From Lentinula raphanica (Eukaryota; Basidiomycota; Agaricomycetes; Agaricales; Omphalotaceae), in assembly GCA_027919835.1 (NCBI GenBank), contig JANVFP010000034.1:372001-436000 (forward strand): a DNA stretch of 64,000 nt, written 5' to 3'. Position numbers and translations under genes: made by a program. Numbering within the stretch: position 1 is the first letter of the stretch; each line of letters begins with the position of its first letter. Positions 44,501-55,940 of the stretch are shown here, piece after piece. A model generated the notes under the pieces. The model saw only the letters and a program-made list of their open reading frames with translations, had not been told where the DNA came from and did no database searches.

Positions 44501-44857
44501 AAAAATCTTCTCAGGGGCACTATTCCCTGCAGAAGTGTTACGCCCATCAGCGGTGCCACCGAGTGGACGCTCGACAGGATTCTCTCGCCCTCCAGCCACT
44601 CCACCAGATTGTGGAGGCTCGACAGGGTCACTAGCTGGTTCATTCAACTCAGCTGGATCCGGCTCAGGCAGCTCGGATCGAATTCCTTGCTCATCCAGCG
44701 AAGGATTAACCGACGGTCCTTCCGACTCAATCGGCGTCAAAGGGGATTTGGGGCGAGGAGAACTTCCCAAGTTCTCCTCAGAGTGGGAGAGAGCGCCCGG
44801 AACAGCCGGGTCGCTCATGGCACGTCGTCGAGAGCGCAAAATTCGACGAGATGACAT
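41549..44857 (-). CDS. element 2 Gag, 1102 aa
   Basis: The protein starts with a basic stretch (SSRRILRSRRRAMSDP), then an acidic, Pro/Ser-rich region and a coiled-coil-like Glu/Lys-rich part (about 215-275). The Ty3-type capsid follows (IFDGSANLRSFQRNMREI to about residue 540), then a CCHC zinc knuckle CFECGEAGHRSRDC near 619-632. About 450 more residues follow the knuckle, acidic at first and then globular and Trp/Tyr-rich. The total is long for Gag, and the post-knuckle region has no function I recognise. It stops at 41549, just before the protease frame. Confidence 0.88.
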   Translation of the reverse strand: MSSRRILRSRRRAMSDPAVPGALSHSEENLGSSPRPKSPLTPIESEGPSVNPSLDEQGIRSELPEPDPAELNEPASDPVEPPQSGGVAGGRENPVERPLGGTADGRNTSAGNSAPEKIFDINPVETVNGNFLSPEQELTVKMAEAALNDEQRENFTRRQNSVRIMADDEESHGEGPSSGKGKAVDPRNWGATQLDHDEMNPDVQAQIFASLGNARAKKKEDSREKRSQMHEMFEEFQTWQLQETERFETKMKEQLEEFKRELFEKKVKRELEEPEVLQDIPIVIDEPEPKRVRISVENTRKLPGQPSELIAPSSHVGKLFNQMRIADRDYYSDSDKENEPWQDEKPTWKAKGMNIKPLKPTEIFDGSANLRSFQRNMREIIAYLEDGRVPDYRQVEVASRFLKGKAYTFFERICGENASQWTLKDFYEKLYDFTFPIDFRTEQRRKLVSLQQGTRRVREHVGFFNDLCNTAGTLDERHKIIFLWDSFQPTITKGLLRMGHTPETSSLLDIIEDAEKVELIENVGKTSLKTEGSVSNSGFNSKRRFGGRTFNSTEKDSPKGQTEASRSSGSRWNANTQRNSFTGKDKNPEKGSQSSFPKGSEKGNRLTEQQKNEYRAAGKCFECGEAGHRSRDCPKRNSVQPDARKSSGPPGLTTYNMEFELIDGSSDEAEVVEMSLNHIDWFQDVEDTYYSDESGSDSDVSMQDVFPIENFANVGERPVNPLQRDCDLEGEPTDDEAVVPVVKASYSAVEAVYYDADDDCSSDASESDAETYETDSEEEYATKRGEPYLHPEWEDSSYLFLRVRDNYDPSLIRSIRDLGGKHSIFALKKEHLGFWKKELRGRGLHNELNNSHFGFRNDPQQRCFGDPVAEQFEFLLHKGAPYPGEDETDESFTDVERFCAVRVSDTEYILLDSTLDEGDYCIDSRTLLDPDFRPVEWFNRVREHPEGSILHFQNGISKTMGDPRGKRIAQILNGSEDYPGRYLPYLSAEHYLFGETGEQRFNCFESVSCCRHYVVEDRLLKLRWPLSLNLIDDPRFDVYRWYRKRLVGLFRECFAWDMWQEPPFLEEFFSLLDGDEPAGAQPGISISYDNLLRAELTVASRR

Positions 44858-45000
44858 CGTATCTATTCAAAAGCAATAAAATTCGGTTTCGGTGCAAAAA
44901 TTGTTCAAACCTGTCGTTACCAGAGGATGGTCCAGTTGATCAGACTGGATGAGTGCCTTCTAGTAAGTCAAATAACACAACTTGTGAATGCTAAAAAATA

Positions 45001-45307
45001 TGTCGCGGTAGCTTATCGAGATAAGGGGAACGCGACAAGAAAATCAGAATCTTCAAGAATACTTAGCTTTGAGAGTTCTCAAGAGCACGCAGAACTAGCA
45101 GGATCAAGTTATGCGATTCGAAAAGAGTCCCCGAAGAGTACAGAGTAGCTAAGCCTATATACTCGACGGAATAAAGATCAAGAGTGATCGACGAAAGTCC
45201 TGCGTACTGAGTCAGAATCTAATATGAGTCAATAATCTAACCGGAGTGAAAATGGTCTGCGGTCGGAAGTGGAAGGAAAGCTCGGATAGTCCGAGGTGGT
45301 TGTGGCA
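45001..45307 (-). repeat. 5' LTR of element 2
   Basis: In element orientation this LTR contains GAGTATATAGG, a plausible TATA element. The sequence immediately inside (45000 downward on the minus strand) starts TATTTTTTAGC and lacks the usual TGG primer-binding start. Confidence 0.92.
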
Positions 45308-45890
45308 TAATGGAACAATCAACTTCCTCGTCGCTCCGTATAAGATGCCAGAAGAATATCATGGAGGATCGGATAGAGTCTCTACCGTGGCAGCATAGTA
45401 TACGTGAACCTGGATAGTGACTACATTGCATTGCTGCAAGTGAAGTTCAGAAAAGCTTTCCCGTGATGTGAGGTTATCTACTGTGAAGAAATATTCAACG
45501 AGCCAATCCTTAGAATCTGATTTATACAAACTGAGTTAGGCATATGGAAGAATGAGTAGTAAATACAGTTTGCATCCATCTAAGGGCCTTCTCCCGGAAT
45601 TTCCATGTGAACCACATAGGCTTTGCTCTCAGCAGCTGTGAAGCTTACCGTGTTTGTGAATTGTTATGTTCAAATTTTCCCTTCTTATCACTTTGGATGG
45701 AAATTACAAATCCCATGCTATTTGGCTTGAGATAACAGACTTCTCATGCATATGATACTATATATATCATGTAAATTGTATATAAGTAATCTGATGTGCT
45801 GCATGCATATCATACTTATCCGCCCAACTTCAACCTTGTCAGCTTGCCTAATACTAGGAATCACACTGATATCCATCTACTTGTGCTGAT
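45308..45890. other. AT-rich spacer right of element 2
   Basis: This 583-bp region begins with the TAATG target duplication of element 2 and becomes strongly AT-rich and CpG-poor (for example near 45750-45800). It should contain the promoter of the protease gene. No gene is recognised. Confidence 0.5.
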
Positions 45891-48545
45891 ATGTCTACTC
45901 ATTCCAAGACCATGCTACCCATTGTTCTTGCTCTACAACCACCTAAATGTGAATATGAATATGCTATGATTGTAAGTATGATTTGAATCATTCAGATTGT
46001 TTTGAATGACAGATCAACTCATTGTTACCTCATAGGCCACGGTCTTGCGCAGCAATATTGTATTGCATACCAATGCTCCTCATGGTTACTATATTGCTCC
46101 AAACAGCCCAGATGGCAATCCAATTCTTTTCAAATTTGTTCATGGAGCAGATGCAATGAGGGCATACTATGAGACCCTCCATACACCAAACCACCCCACA
46201 CACAATATACCCAAGCTATATAGGGAACCTAGTACATTCCCCAATGTAAACCTGCCACTGGTAAATTACTGTTACTGTGTTGAAATTGATCTGATAATGC
46301 ACTTTACAGCTGGACCATTTGCCTATGAGAATGGATCAACAGTTATACAATAGTAGCCATAGGATCAATTCTCCACTTGAGATGCAGATTTCATCCAGAA
46401 TGCAGGGGCCAAGTGTCACTACAAGACCTAATAGAGTCACACCATATACCCGAGAAAGTGATATCAATTCTCTGATAACTCTTGAAAATATCAAGATTGG
46501 AGATGGTATGCTACCAGCAGCACGCAGTAAGCTCCAGTCATCATCTGATGAGTTTTTATTAAAAAAAGTTTGATCAGAGGTCTACTATTATATTATTGCT
46601 GTGAGTATTGCAACTATATTGTATGTTATATACGCAGGTCACAAGTCAACTTACTGTTTCAGTCTGTTGATGATACAACTGGTGGAACCAATGGTTTGCC
46701 ATTTCATCTTCCCATTGATACAGGTATGTACAACAGCAAATCCAGGCATTTAGCATTTAGCAGATAATATATTATATTACATAGGAAGTGATATTAGGTT
46801 TGTTCAAATTCAGACTATCTGAGAAGAGTTAGCAGACATACTTCTTTCTAGCTGGCTGTTTCAACGAGGTTACAAGTGTCTCTTACCAGTACAAAACCAA
46901 AGTAGAATATCCTCCCAGTCTGCACCAATCATCATCAAAGGGGTTAATCTGGTTAAAAGTGAATGGCCAGAAGATTTCAACAAAGGCCCTTCTAAAGTTC
47001 CATGGCCATATGATGTCTACCATCCAAATATGTCCAGCTGGGCAACTTCATATACACACACATCATTTGGAAATACTGGTTATGCTGGTAGGTAGTATAT
47101 AGCCCCTTTATTTCTGTTCAATGCTCATAAATATGCAGAGATACAGCATGGTCCTATTGATTCAGGAGTCAGTGTTACAATATCTGGGTGGAATTGGGAC
47201 CAAGCAAGAGAATCAACACAAGGATTTGCACTTACTGATGCCTTTGATTTTGTAACTGCAGCTGGCAAACGTATTATAACAGACAACTATGATGGAAATA
47301 TTGGTCTGGCACCTAAGTTGTAAGAGTTCTTTGTTTATTATTCATTGTTTAAACTCAAATATTTGATGTATGATTTCAGAGATCCTGATTATGATACTAA
47401 CAGAGTTTGTTACTTTTTGAATAACTCCAATGATCTGATAACATATCAATCTATTTAGAATTTTTTATCTGCTCTCAAAGCATACCGTCTTGTTGACAAT
47501 GTAAGACTTATTTTAACTCACTTGAGACTCTTTTATTAACTTATGATGTATTCTTACTTTTTAGGCCTCTGTATTCATCATACGACTTGTGCATCCCAAA
47601 GTTGTTAAGGATTTGGGCAATGACAGAAATGTGTAAGCTTTGAATTTCTTGCTACTAGCCTACTCCATTTTGAAATTATTAATTTTGAATTTTAAAAGCC
47701 AAAGTATTCTATCCTTTGGCCCATACTTTCCTCTTGCAGCACCTTCCAATTCTGAAGCAGAGTTTAGTTCTGCAATTCCTACTAGTCCAAGGTGGATTCA
47801 AAAATGGAAAGTACAACTTCTCAGAATTGGAATTACCATTTCTGGAAGCAATAGTTCTACTTGGATTGAGATGACTCCAAATGAGATAGATGCTTCAGCA
47901 TCTAGCAGAAGTCATGAAGGTATCAATATACACATGGATACAGGTGAAGATTTTTTCAGTATTTACTTCTTGAGAAAATAATTAAAACTGAAAATGGATT
48001 TCAATCAGGCAACCAAATGAGTGTTTTTCCTAGCCATGTGGTTACCAAAATTCTGGCAGATGATAACTGGCTTGGTTCATCTGTAAACCAAAAGTCAAGT
48101 CTGGGGACTCCTATCATGAATCAAACAATATTCAAGAAGCTACATAACCAATTCATGTTTCTAGAATTTCGAGGCGAAGATTCTAATCCAGTTAGGATCA
48201 CTGTCCCAGCATCCTTATTTCTACTCTGGTACCCTACATTGGGAGCAGAAAACAGGGATCCATACTATTACTGTGCTATCACAGGGTCTGATTCTGGAAA
48301 GTATTATTTAGGCCAGGTAACCTTCAATTTTATTTTGATTGCATAACAAAAAAAGAAACTGACCCTTGTTTGATCAGAATTGGTATTGGGCTGCTATTGT
48401 GAAGCATGTAATACCCACAACAAAGAACCAAGTCCCATATGTACAGGTCATGTCAAATGGGTATTTTTATGACAAGACAGGGAGATGGATCAAACCTGAG
48501 GATATGATTATGAAGTCTATCCCCCCTCGCTTGAGCAGGCAGTAG
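45891..48545 (+). CDS. pepsin-like aspartic protease (A1 family), many short exons
   Basis: The gene lies in AT-rich sequence and needs about 13 or 14 exons. Well supported exons include 45891-45971, 46036-46260, 46310 to about 46530, 46663-46723, 46785-46797, 46852-47087, 47139-47319, 47380-47404, 47459-47500 and 47565-47632, then two or three up to the TAG at 48543-48545. Splicing restores the first catalytic motif LPIDTGSDISWLF across a 13-nt exon, then YDGNIGLAP and FLSALKAYRLVDN, which are typical pepsin-fold segments. The second catalytic motif is HMDTGGNQMSVFP. There is no obvious N-terminal signal peptide, unusual for fungal A1 proteases, so the first exon may be wrong. Exon edges near 46530-46660 and 47630-47760 are uncertain. 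Both catalytic aspartates are present, so it could be functional. Confidence 0.68.
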
Positions 48546-49536
48546 AAGTTGACTCAGACAAACTAAGTCACTCATGAATACAATGTATATGTAAATAACT
48601 TTTTCAGATTTGAAACTGTGCAAATATGATCACAGAATCTTTCTAGAAAATACTATATTGTATGAAAATCAGTATGAACCAGTCTCAGGAGCAAGAGAAA
48701 GACAGCAAATAGAGTGAGCATGTTTTGTAACTTTGTATTAGCCACCAGGGTTCAGTATTGAAGTTCAATGTAATATTTTTGCTGTCAGTGGGAATAATTC
48801 TGAAGAGCCAGCTGCAACAAGTGTTGCAAGCAGGGATTAGCATGTTAGAGCATATTTCAAGCTGATAAAATCTGGGAATTGATTCTGAGACAATTCTGAG
48901 ACATACTGCTGGTGCTGGTGCATATAAATCACATGCATAGCCAGTGGCAGCAATTTTGGAAATGAGATGCCACTGCCAGTGACTTCAAAAAATTGATCAT
49001 CTGAGGGTCTGAGGATGCCGCAGGCATCTAAAGGCCTGCTGAGGGATTTCCAAAGAGTGGAAGCAAATGTGCCAAGGTATACCTCAAAATAATGTTTAGA
49101 AATTACCAAACTGTGTAGAAAGCATACTTCAAAGTGGTTATATTGGATGACCCCTTCAATTGGTCCAAGTGTTCCACTGATTTCTTGATTGTCATTTACT
49201 ACAAGGAACCACCCTTCAAGATGCCAATAGATGTTGATATGCCATCCAGTGTCCACAATATATATCACATTTAGATGTCTGATTTCTTTTGCTACCCATG
49301 CCATGTATCATAACACCCAAAGCTCTTCATCAAACATAGTTTTGTCACCAATGAGTCAACAAATAGAATGCTGGATTTTGTGTCTTCCAAAATTGAGTCA
49401 CTCATAAAGACTGCATATTGATAACTATTTAAGAAACATAAACTGTGTGAATGCTGTTGCAAATTCCTTCTGAATAAATCATGAGCATCAACATGAATCA
49501 AATTGGGAGTTGAAAATGAAAATAACAAACAACATG

Positions 49537-49734
49537 CATCAGGAAAAATGTTCCTGGCTCTGAAGTCTTCTGAGACACCCCCCCAAAGCCTGGAGACACC
49601 AGAGATTTTGAAAGCACTTTGAGTTTCTCCAGGCATCCTCAAAGTGCTTTCAGATTCTCTGGAGCACTTCAAAGATCTCAGAGCTTTTGGGGGGTGTCTC
49701 TAGAGTCTTTGGAGCTGAGGTATTTTTCCTGATG
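49537..49734. mobile_element. MITE, CATCAGGAAAAAT family, copy a (198 bp)
   Basis: The left end CATCAGGAAAAATGTTC and right end TATTTTTCCTGATG are inverted copies. The inner ends also pair imperfectly (ACACCCCCCC with GGGGGGTGTC). It is inserted in the decayed F-box copy. Confidence 0.82.
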
Positions 49735-50266
49735 AGGAATGAAGAGGCAACCACACCAAGTTTTGCAAGCAGTGAGATATTGGCATAAGAGGTGTGTGCT
49801 GCCATGGCAATTCCCATAACATGCTATCCAAGGGTTGAAACTTGATCAATGGTTCTATGAAGACCTATGCACCGTATTAGCTTATGCTCATTGAGAGATG
49901 GCCATTAGGACTTTTTGATTGAAGGAAATATACACAAAGGAGTATGAGCATCAAAATGATGTCCAAAAGCATGGAACCAAAGTTTTTTCAGAGTTGGAAA
50001 AGTTGACAAAAGTGCAGACAAGAATGAGAATGCAATGGCATTTGACATGGTGATTCACATTTCCCTCAGTCCAGCAAACATCTTAGATAGTAGGAATAGC
50101 TGGCTATTGAGTGGGCAATTGATATTGAGGCGCACTAGCTTCATGCCCTGCTCAAAGTATCTCCTGGGACATAATTGCCAGTATGTCTCTTGAAGTGTCA
50201 CTTTTGACAGGTCCTCATTGTCCATAGACTCATGATCTACGTTGGGGACCAGGACTGATGTCACAG

Positions 50267-50535
50267 CATCAGGAACAATATTCTTATCTCCAGAGATACC
50301 CCCCCCCCCCCCCCCCCCCCCAATTCCTAAGCTGCCCAGAGATTTTTGTGGACTTTGAAAAATTATAAAACATCCTAGAGATCCTGAAAGATCCTGAAAG
50401 CATCTGAAAGCACCTAAAACACCTAGAGAATTTTCAGAAGCCTCAAAGAACTCAGATACTCTGGGCTCTCTGAGACTCTCTAGGAATTGGGGGGTATCTT
50501 TGGGAACTCTAGAGATGAGAATATTTTTCCTGATG
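50267..50535. mobile_element. MITE, CATCAGGAAAAAT family, copy b (269 bp)
   Basis: Inverted ends of about 50 bp run from CATCAGGAACAATATTC to ATATTTTTCCTGATG, including a C tract of about 22 (50300-50321) opposite GGGGGG. The interior is shared with copy d (ACATCCTAGAGATCCTGAAA). It interrupts the N-terminal half of the decayed F-box copy. Confidence 0.85.
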
Positions 50536-50959
50536 AGTAGGATGCACCAGTAACATTTTGATCAAGACTGTTCTCTGCAACCTCTTCATTCCTTAACTTG
50601 ATGTCTGCAAAGAGAAAAGGCAAACAAACTTGATGCAGCTGCCAGTCAGTGACAGAAAGTACAAGGAGTTCACATGAAGCACACTTGAATGAGGATTTGA
50701 AAAACCCTTCCAACTTCAAAGGCAAGTCTGGCAGTATACTATATATAGAGGTATATGCAATGTGTTCAATGATAGAGCACTGGAGTAATTCATTGGGCAA
50801 TAATTTGAACTGCTGCATCACATAATGAGAGTGAATAGATCAAGGAACTTGAACTAGTACAAAGCACTAATCCGGAAGGTATCCAGCACTTGACTGGATT
50901 ATGCCATTCATTCCCACGCTCCCACTTATATTCGAACAGTGAAGAGGAATGATTAGTTC

Positions 50960-51130
50960 AGCATTAGTTTTTGAGCTGCCAGTTCAGGTCGACTACAGAA
51001 AGTGCAAGGATTTTTGGGATCAAAGGAGGGCTCTGGCAGTATGGGAGTGTATGCAATATCATACTCAAAGCTGGAGTGAAGTAGTTCATTGGGCAATAAC
51101 AAGTATAGATGCATATTGATTTGAGGCCTG
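50960..51130 (-). pseudogene. N-terminal fragment of a further F-box-like copy
   Basis: A short stretch on the minus strand reads as the family N-terminus (LLPNELLHS, ILALSVVDLNWQL). It lies between two longer decayed copies and is itself incomplete and frame-shifted. Confidence 0.65.
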
Positions 51131-51391
51131 CAGTGAGGCCACTGCCAATTATTAAGTGCTCTAGGTTCATTCGTTGACTTATGGTATACCTCAGGGCAAG
51201 TTTCTGGTCATGGACCATGATGGATAACCAGGTTTATGGCAATCAATATGTACATCTATACTATATAGAAAGCATGCTAGACTTTAAAAAAACTTCAGCT
51301 AATTCTTCATCTCTAAAACTGTTCCTTGTGTGTCGTCAAATAAGTGTTCCACCAATATCTTGATCACTATTTTTTACATGCAACCACCCTT

Positions 51392-51472
51392 CATCAGGAA
51401 AAATATTCTCAGCTCTAGAGTCCCCAGAGATACCCCCAATTCCTAGGCTGCTCAGGAGTGTTGTAAGAATTA
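51392..51472. mobile_element. MITE fragment, CATCAGGAAAAAT family, copy c
   Basis: Only the left end (CATCAGGAAAAATATTCTC through the CCCCCAATTCCTAGGCTGC box) is present, directly abutting copy d. No right end follows, so it is a truncated copy. Confidence 0.75.
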
Positions 51473-51751
51473 CATCAGGAAAAATATTCTCATCTGTAGA
51501 GTCCCCAGAGATACCCCCCCCCCCCCAATTCTTAGGCTGCTGAGAGATTTTTGTGAACTTTGAAAAATCAAAAAACATCCTAGAGATCCTGAAAGATCCT
51601 GAAAGCATTTGAAAACACCAGAAAGCACCAGAAAGCACCCAGAGAATTTTTAGAAGCCTCAAAGAACTCAGATATTCTAGGCTCTCTGAGACTACCTAGG
51701 AATTGGGGGGTATCTCTGGAGACTCTAGAGATGAGAATATTTTTCCTGATG
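51473..51751. mobile_element. MITE, CATCAGGAAAAAT family, copy d (279 bp)
   Basis: Inverted ends of about 50 bp run from CATCAGGAAAAATATTCTCA to GAGAATATTTTTCCTGATG, with an inner CCCCCCCCCCCAATTC box facing GAATTGGGGGG. The interior closely matches copy b. Confidence 0.85.
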
Positions 51752-52159
51752 TATGTTATTTGTATGATTTGCGGTCACCTCCATGGCAATCCCCATCATA
51801 TACTACTCATCCGAGGATTGGCCAATGGCTCTATGCAGACCTATGTGCCAGATCAGAGCATGCTCAGTGAGATATGGCCATTGAGACTTTTTAATGAAAG
51901 AAGATATACACAAGGGAGTGTGATCATCAAATTGATGTCTGTACTGGTCAACGACTTGCCAAAGCTCTTTGAGAGTTGGATAAGTCGACAGAAGTGCAGA
52001 GAGGAATGAAGACGAGACAGCATCTGACATGGTGATATGGAGTTCCTTCAGTCTGGAGAACATCTTGGATTTGATGAGCTGGCTCTCGAATGATGTTGGG
52101 ATATTGGATTCGCTAAGCTGGTCATCGAATGACAATAAGATATTGAGGTGCTCTAACTT

Positions 52160-52383
52160 CATCAGGAAAAATACCTTGGGCCCAGAGAGCCTAGAGACAC
52201 CCCCCAAAAGCTTAGGCTTCCCAGGCTTCCCAGAGATTCTCAAAGATTTCCAAAGATTTTCAAAGCAACTCAGGTAAGCCTGAAGACATAAGGTTGACTT
52301 AAAATCATTTCAAGAACTTGAAACTGCCTGGAATTTTGGGGGTGTCTCCAGGCAACCTGGGCCTAGATAGATTTTTCCTGATG
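52160..52383. mobile_element. MITE, CATCAGGAAAAAT family, copy e (224 bp)
   Basis: The ends CATCAGGAAAAAT and ATTTTTCCTGATG are inverted. The host sequence is interrupted cleanly: ACTT occurs on both sides (52156-52159 and 52384-52387), a probable 4-bp target duplication. The interior differs from copies b and d. Confidence 0.82.
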
Positions 52384-53007
52384 ACTTCATGCCTCACTCA
52401 AGGTGTTCCCTGGGATATGAATCCCAGGATGCCCTATCGAGTATCAATTTTAATAGGTCCTCATTGCAGATAGACTTGTCAGGTATGTCACAGACCAGGA
52501 CTGATATGACAGTGGGATGCACGGGTAATTTTCTGAGTAAGATAGTCCTATCATGGCCCAAGCTTTGCTGCAGCTCAACATATGCAAGATGTTCGAGTTG
52601 GGGCAGAATCCAAGATATGGCTTCATCGTCTTGCATGGTGAGAGCGTCGAAGGGGCCTATAGCCAAAGTTCTGTGAGGATTCAAGGTCAAGTAATGGTTT
52701 GATTGCTCAGACTATAAGCATACTGGGTAAATTTCGCAAAAAGAACGGGATAGTCCTTCATCTTTTCTGCATCCTCCCCATCCCTTACTTTGATCTTTTT
52801 GAAGAGGAATGGCAAACAAACTCGACATAGCCGCCAGTCGAGTATAGAAAGCGCAAGGACTTCATGTGAAGGACAATAATGTGATGGAGAGTTGGAGAAA
52901 GAATCTGACTCCAAAGGCAGCATTGGCATTATGGGTGTGTATGCAATATACTCAATGATGGAGTGAAGTAATTCATTGGGCAATAATTTGAACGGGTGCC
53001 AAGGCAT

Positions 53008-54934
53008 GATGAATGTAAGTAACTGAGGAATCAGAGATCTCTCAAGACTGAAAGGAAAAAAATTTAAAATTTAAAATTTCTGCGATCTGGCACCTGTTAG
53101 ATTACAGACATTTGAGAAATTCTTGTCCCGCGCATCTAAAAGGGCTCAGAAAAATATTCAATTTGAGAAAATCAAGAAATTCAGAAATTATTTTTACATG
53201 GCTCACAGTCTCAATATCGAACATCCTCAAGATTATAGAAGAAGTTCTGTTTGAGAAATAAGACTGAAGAGCCTAATTTGAACATCAGGATCTATCAGAA
53301 TGTTGTGTAGGAGATGGATATGAGTCCATGACGTGGCATTGAAAACGAAGTGATATACAGTAAAATTTAGGCAAGAATTATGCATGCTGAACATTGAACA
53401 TTTGAACAGTAGACTGTCGACATAGATTATTCATGTATAGTGTCCAGAATGCTAGCACTTGAGTGCATATCATCAGAGACTCAGTGACTAGGCACAGATA
53501 TATGTAATGGTCGCCGTTCTTGTTGGGACTGTAGCAGAATGATGAAGATCTTGATAAAACCACCTCGCCATTTCTTTCCTTGGATCGAGCTTCAAAGTTG
53601 AATGTAGAGCTGTGAGAACAGCAAGGTTGTGTTTAGTAGTGGGCTACTGGTATTCTCAGTATATTGAAGGTCCGTGGTGATTTTTGTCGACTGTCATTGG
53701 ACACAGCATTGTAGAAGAGGCTCGAGATGAACTTTGTCTCATAGTCTGTTTCTAAACCCTGGGTCCGAACTGTCTCTTGGCAGTTACCCAATTAGGAAAC
53801 ATATGTGAATCATACGCATTGAGGATTCTTCATGAAGATTCCCCTTTTTGCATGTCATTCACATTCATTCACTTTCAAGTGGGTCAATAACTCACAGCAA
53901 TATGTAGTAGCAGATTGAAATTGTCAAATGAAGTTCAAAAATCGTGACAACTATACTGAGCACGCCTGCAATCTGTCAGTCCCTCCTACATGCACTCGGA
54001 CTCAACTCTTGAGTCAAATTTGGTAGCAAAGACATAGAAGGATATCCACTGGGTCATGTATGCTGCTTGAATTGAAAGGAGCAAAAAAGGCAATAGGTTG
54101 GCAAAGGATATGCAAGTGGTAAAAAGCAAGGTTCAGTTTGACACATGAGCTGGTATGAAAGGCTCAAACAAGGCTTAGTAGGCCAACAATCAATTCTTGA
54201 ATTTTGTGAATTTCCTGTGTTTCTTTGATTTTTGCCGCTCGTTGTGATATGTGGGACAAGAATTTCTCAAACGTCTGTATCCCACGAGATTTTGATGAGG
54301 CGCCTAATGAACTCAGTTTGGAAGTTGGCACTTGCAATTATTACGAGTCCGAATGAAAAGAGGAATCGTTTCTATGGCTGTTGAGAGTTGCCATCTATGG
54401 TAACCCCTCCTTCCATATAAGGAGCGATGTCACAAATTTTATGAATTCATTGTACTCTCATTGTGACACTGTTCACTCCCATTGTGACTTTTTGTGACTT
54501 TTTCTTTTGTCCACAACGCTACGCATTTTCCATACGCTCACTCTACGATCCTCTCCTTTCCCTTCTCTATCACCAACTTTATTGTCAACTAAATTTCACA
54601 AATTCTCTATACACTATGCCTCTTGTCTAACGCCATTTCCGTCAACCTCTTCATCGCTCCATCTGTGTCTGCCAGATCAAAAATCTGCCTCTTTCTCATC
54701 GCTTCACCGTATTCATCTCCTGGCCTCTTTCTGCCTGCGAGAACAGGTCGCGCGGCACCCCCATCCTCAATTGACCCTTTGATTTGAGCCACATCTACAA
54801 CCGTTCTTATAAGCCACCGATGTGCCTTTCATAAGTTTATCTAGAACGCCTTACCTGTGTGTATGTCGAATCAACATTATATTCCTCAGGACCAGCTGCG
54901 CTTTTATGTCCCGACCCTTTCCAATACCCACTAC
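53008..54934. other. AT-rich intergenic region
   Basis: This nearly 2-kb region continues the CpG-poor composition and then returns to normal composition after about 54500. I see AT-rich simple stretches (53050-53080) and repeated TTGTGAC words at 54460-54500. I find no supported exon chain. Confidence 0.45.

Positions 54935-55940
<1,006 letters not shown>

Larger units (their letters stand above)
36487..45307 (-). mobile_element. Ty3-type chromovirus LTR retrotransposon, element 2 (8.82 kb)
   Basis: Two 307-bp LTRs that look identical (36487-36793 and 45001-45307) are flanked by a perfect 5-bp duplication TAATG (36482-36486 and 45308-45312). On the minus strand the order is Gag (44857-41549), protease (to 40764) and RT-RNase H-integrase-chromodomain (40870-36884). 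The chromodomain places it among chromoviruses. The RT N-terminus is broken by a small frame-shifting deletion near 40850, so this copy is probably non-autonomous despite its recent insertion. Confidence 0.95.
48837..50821 (-). pseudogene. decayed F-box-like gene copy with two MITE insertions
   Basis: Fragments in order match the intact gene at 23928-25455. The N-terminus (50821 downward, FKLLPNELLQ) is followed by a segment with SVLVPNVD and EDLSKVTLQ (about 50266-50055), then the C-terminal part (about 49304-48837, MAWVAKEIRHLNVIYI). MITE copies interrupt it at 50267-50535 and 49537-49734. Frames are shifted between pieces, and many former CG positions now read TG or CA. It cannot encode the full protein. 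Confidence 0.85.
51225..53007 (-). pseudogene. decayed F-box-like gene copy with MITE insertions
   Basis: The N-terminal exon (53007 downward, FKLLPNELLHSIIEYIAY) is followed by a second segment (DALTMQDDEAISWILPQL, 52660-52394) and a third (about 52160-51803, LKELHITMSDAVSS). The C-terminal tail homologous to the intact gene resumes left of 51392. MITE copies interrupt it at 52160-52383 and 51392-51751. Splice sites and frames are lost between pieces, so no full protein is expected. Confidence 0.85.

Noticed and set aside
50300..50321. Poly-C run as a telomere or origin-like signal
   Set aside because: It is the expanded C tract of the MITE's inverted end, also present in shorter form in copies c and d.
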